Source of the DNA: an uncultured Christensenellaceae bacterium
GTDB taxonomy: Bacteria; Bacillota; Clostridia; Christensenellales; Pumilibacteraceae
Reading direction: 5' to 3'
DNA length: 29,656 nucleotides
Assembly: GCA_910588155.1 (NCBI GenBank)
Contig: CAJUPB010000009.1
Location: forward strand, 46,203 to 75,858
The notes beneath the pieces are model-generated. The model did not search any database, was not told where the DNA came from, and saw only the letters and a program-made list of their open reading frames with translations. The position numbers and the translations under genes were made by a program. Positions 28,348-29,656 of this stretch are shown piece by piece (the stretch's first letter is position 1; the number at the start of each line of letters is the position of its first letter).

Positions 28348-29656
28348 CTAAAATTCAACGGTAAACTTACTGCCCTCGCCAAGCGTGCTTTCGACGCTTA
28401 TTTTCCATCCCGACTTTTGGCATATCTTTTTGGCAACGGCAAGTCCCAAACCAAAGCCGCCGTTTTTGCCGTTGTGCGACCTGTCAACCGTGAAAAAGCG
28501 AGAAAATACCTTGCTCATATTTTCTTCCGCAATGCCTATTCCCGTATCTTCAACAGTCAGCACTTGATAGTTAAGCGTAACCGTTATACTGCCGCCGCCC
28601 TTATTGTATTTAATGGCGTTTCGCACGAGATTTCCGAAGATTTCGCTTAATCGTTCGTGTCTGCTCATTACGATTACGTTATCGTCTATTTTTTCCGTTA
28701 TCGTAATATTCCTTTTGTCCGCTTCGGGTTTCAATGCGGCAATCGTTTCTTTTGCAAGCGCGGAAAAGTCCACTTCGTAAGGGGGTAAATCGTCATTGTC
28801 GATTTCGCTGTAATTGATGATACAAGCAATCAAATTTGTAAGGCGTTCGCTTTGCGTGAGAATGGTTTTATACGCCGTTTTCGTTTGGCTTTCGGTCATA
28901 CCACCCGCCTGTAACAATTCGGCGTAGCCGTGAATAGACGTAAGCGGCGTATTCATCTCGTGCGTTACGTTAGAAATAAATTCGTCCTTTGAAACACGCG
29001 CTTTTTCCACAAGCTCTTTTTCCGCTTGTATCTCGCTCATTTGCCTTTGAATGTTGCGATTGCGCTCGTTGAGAATATCGGCTACGGGTTTGAGTTCGGA
29101 ATATTTGCTTGTAACTTGCGGATTGTTTGCGGCGTCGCTTGCAAGTTTTTTTACGGGCGTTAAGATAAAGTGCGTTGATACAAAGGCTATAACGGCGCAC
29201 AATACTATACACAAGATGAAGAAATATAGGAGAATAGGCAATGATTTTGCAAAAATACTCCAATCGGTATCGGTGAATATAGCAATCCGCACTAAAAATT
29301 GTCCGTCGAAGTTTTTGCAATAGTACACCATATTTTTACCAAGCGTAGAACTGCCGCGCACTGCAAAACCTTCTTCGTCGAAAATGGCGTCTTTTATTTC
29401 CGATCTGTCTGAATGGTTTTCCAAATCGTCTTCGGCAATACTGTCGGCAAGTACGTTACCCTGCGCGTCCATAAACGTAACCCTTGCGCCGTTCAATTTT
29501 TCCGAAAAGGCGGCGGCGTTTTGTTCGTTCAAATCGTCCAAATTCAAAGTTTCATCAAAGCTGTTCATATAAACGCGCAAATATTCTTTGCTGTCGTCTA
29601 TGGACGATTTATAATAAACTTGCGTTGCCGCAAAAGAAAAGACAAAAAGACAGGCA
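28348..29656 (-). CDS. Sensor histidine kinase, 5' end beyond window
   Basis: The frame is open to the window edge, and the first visible residues (CLFVFSFAATQVYY) look like the end of membrane segment 1, so the N-terminus is missing. An extracytoplasmic domain of about 100 residues follows, then membrane segment 2 (LPILLYFFILCIVLCAVIAFV), a HAMP-like linker, the phosphoacceptor helix with His in NVTHEMNTPLTS, and a catalytic domain with NLVRNAIKYN (N box), DTGIGI (G1) and GFGLGLAVAK (G2). It resembles PhoR/WalK-type kinases. The response regulator, normally upstream, would be outside the window. It may be cargo of the mobile element; the signal is unknown. Confidence 0.92.
   Translation of the reverse strand, partial: ACLFVFSFAATQVYYKSSIDDSKEYLRVYMNSFDETLNLDDLNEQNAAAFSEKLNGARVTFMDAQGNVLADSIAEDDLENHSDRSEIKDAIFDEEGFAVRGSSTLGKNMVYYCKNFDGQFLVRIAIFTDTDWSIFAKSLPILLYFFILCIVLCAVIAFVSTHFILTPVKKLASDAANNPQVTSKYSELKPVADILNERNRNIQRQMSEIQAEKELVEKARVSKDEFISNVTHEMNTPLTSIHGYAELLQAGGMTESQTKTAYKTILTQSERLTNLIACIINYSEIDNDDLPPYEVDFSALAKETIAALKPEADKRNITITEKIDDNVIVMSRHERLSEIFGNLVRNAIKYNKGGGSITVTLNYQVLTVEDTGIGIAEENMSKVFSRFFTVDRSHNGKNGGFGLGLAVAKKICQKSGWKISVESTLGEGSKFTVEF

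Overview
The window is bacterial chromosome from a Gram-positive, endospore-forming lineage, most likely an uncultured gut-type Clostridia (Bacillota). The evidence is a spore germination protease (gpr) divergent from rpsT, a CdaA-type diadenylate cyclase, DegV, DUF3343 and DUF1015 proteins, strong AGGAGG-type ribosome sites, sigma-A promoters and rho-independent terminators. I saw no rRNA, tRNA or CRISPR array.

Layout. 1-1940: two tandem Sel1-repeat genes on the minus strand; the second is cut by the window edge and carries perfect 108-bp DNA repeats. 2018-3515: a divergent pair, a DUF3343 Se/S-carrier-like protein and a cysteine desulfurase-like enzyme. 3521-5224: a cytoplasmic subtilisin-like protease, an 83-aa partner and a divergent 88-aa protein. 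5260-13943 (minus): a long, tightly packed housekeeping run in the order degV, apbE, eetA-like, eetB-like, a class I aminotransferase, tyrS, yigZ, ilvE, then (after two hairpin elements) metY. Many junctions are 4-bp stop/start overlaps. 14120-17084 (minus): gpr, murI, then a DNA-repair pair of deoxyinosine glycosylase and Ku. 17217-19173 (plus): rpsT with a very long basic tail, an unknown 165-aa protein and a small membrane protein. 19229-22780 (minus): cdaA, a 45-aa membrane remnant of cdaR, a DUF1015 gene and lysC. 23063-23842 (plus): a Pro/Gly repeat protein with one membrane segment.

From about 23.86 kb the DNA changes to a mobilizable element: a large serine recombinase, a TnpW-like protein, a small basic protein behind a consensus promoter, a broken MobV relaxase, an oriT-like hairpin and a hairpin-dense noncoding block. 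A sensor histidine kinase, incomplete at the window end, follows. The right border of the element is not identifiable here, and the kinase could be cargo or chromosome.

The most unusual points are: (1) two tandem ~125-bp hairpin elements after ilvE whose stems covary; (2) cdaR reduced to its membrane anchor between cdaA and DUF1015; (3) ribosomal protein S20 with a ~110-residue Lys/Ala/Glu tail; (4) promoters placed so that two mRNAs would be leaderless; (5) two genes of the mobile element that have ATT/ATA where a start codon is expected; (6) six consecutive inverted repeats behind a promoter at 28.04-28.29 kb.
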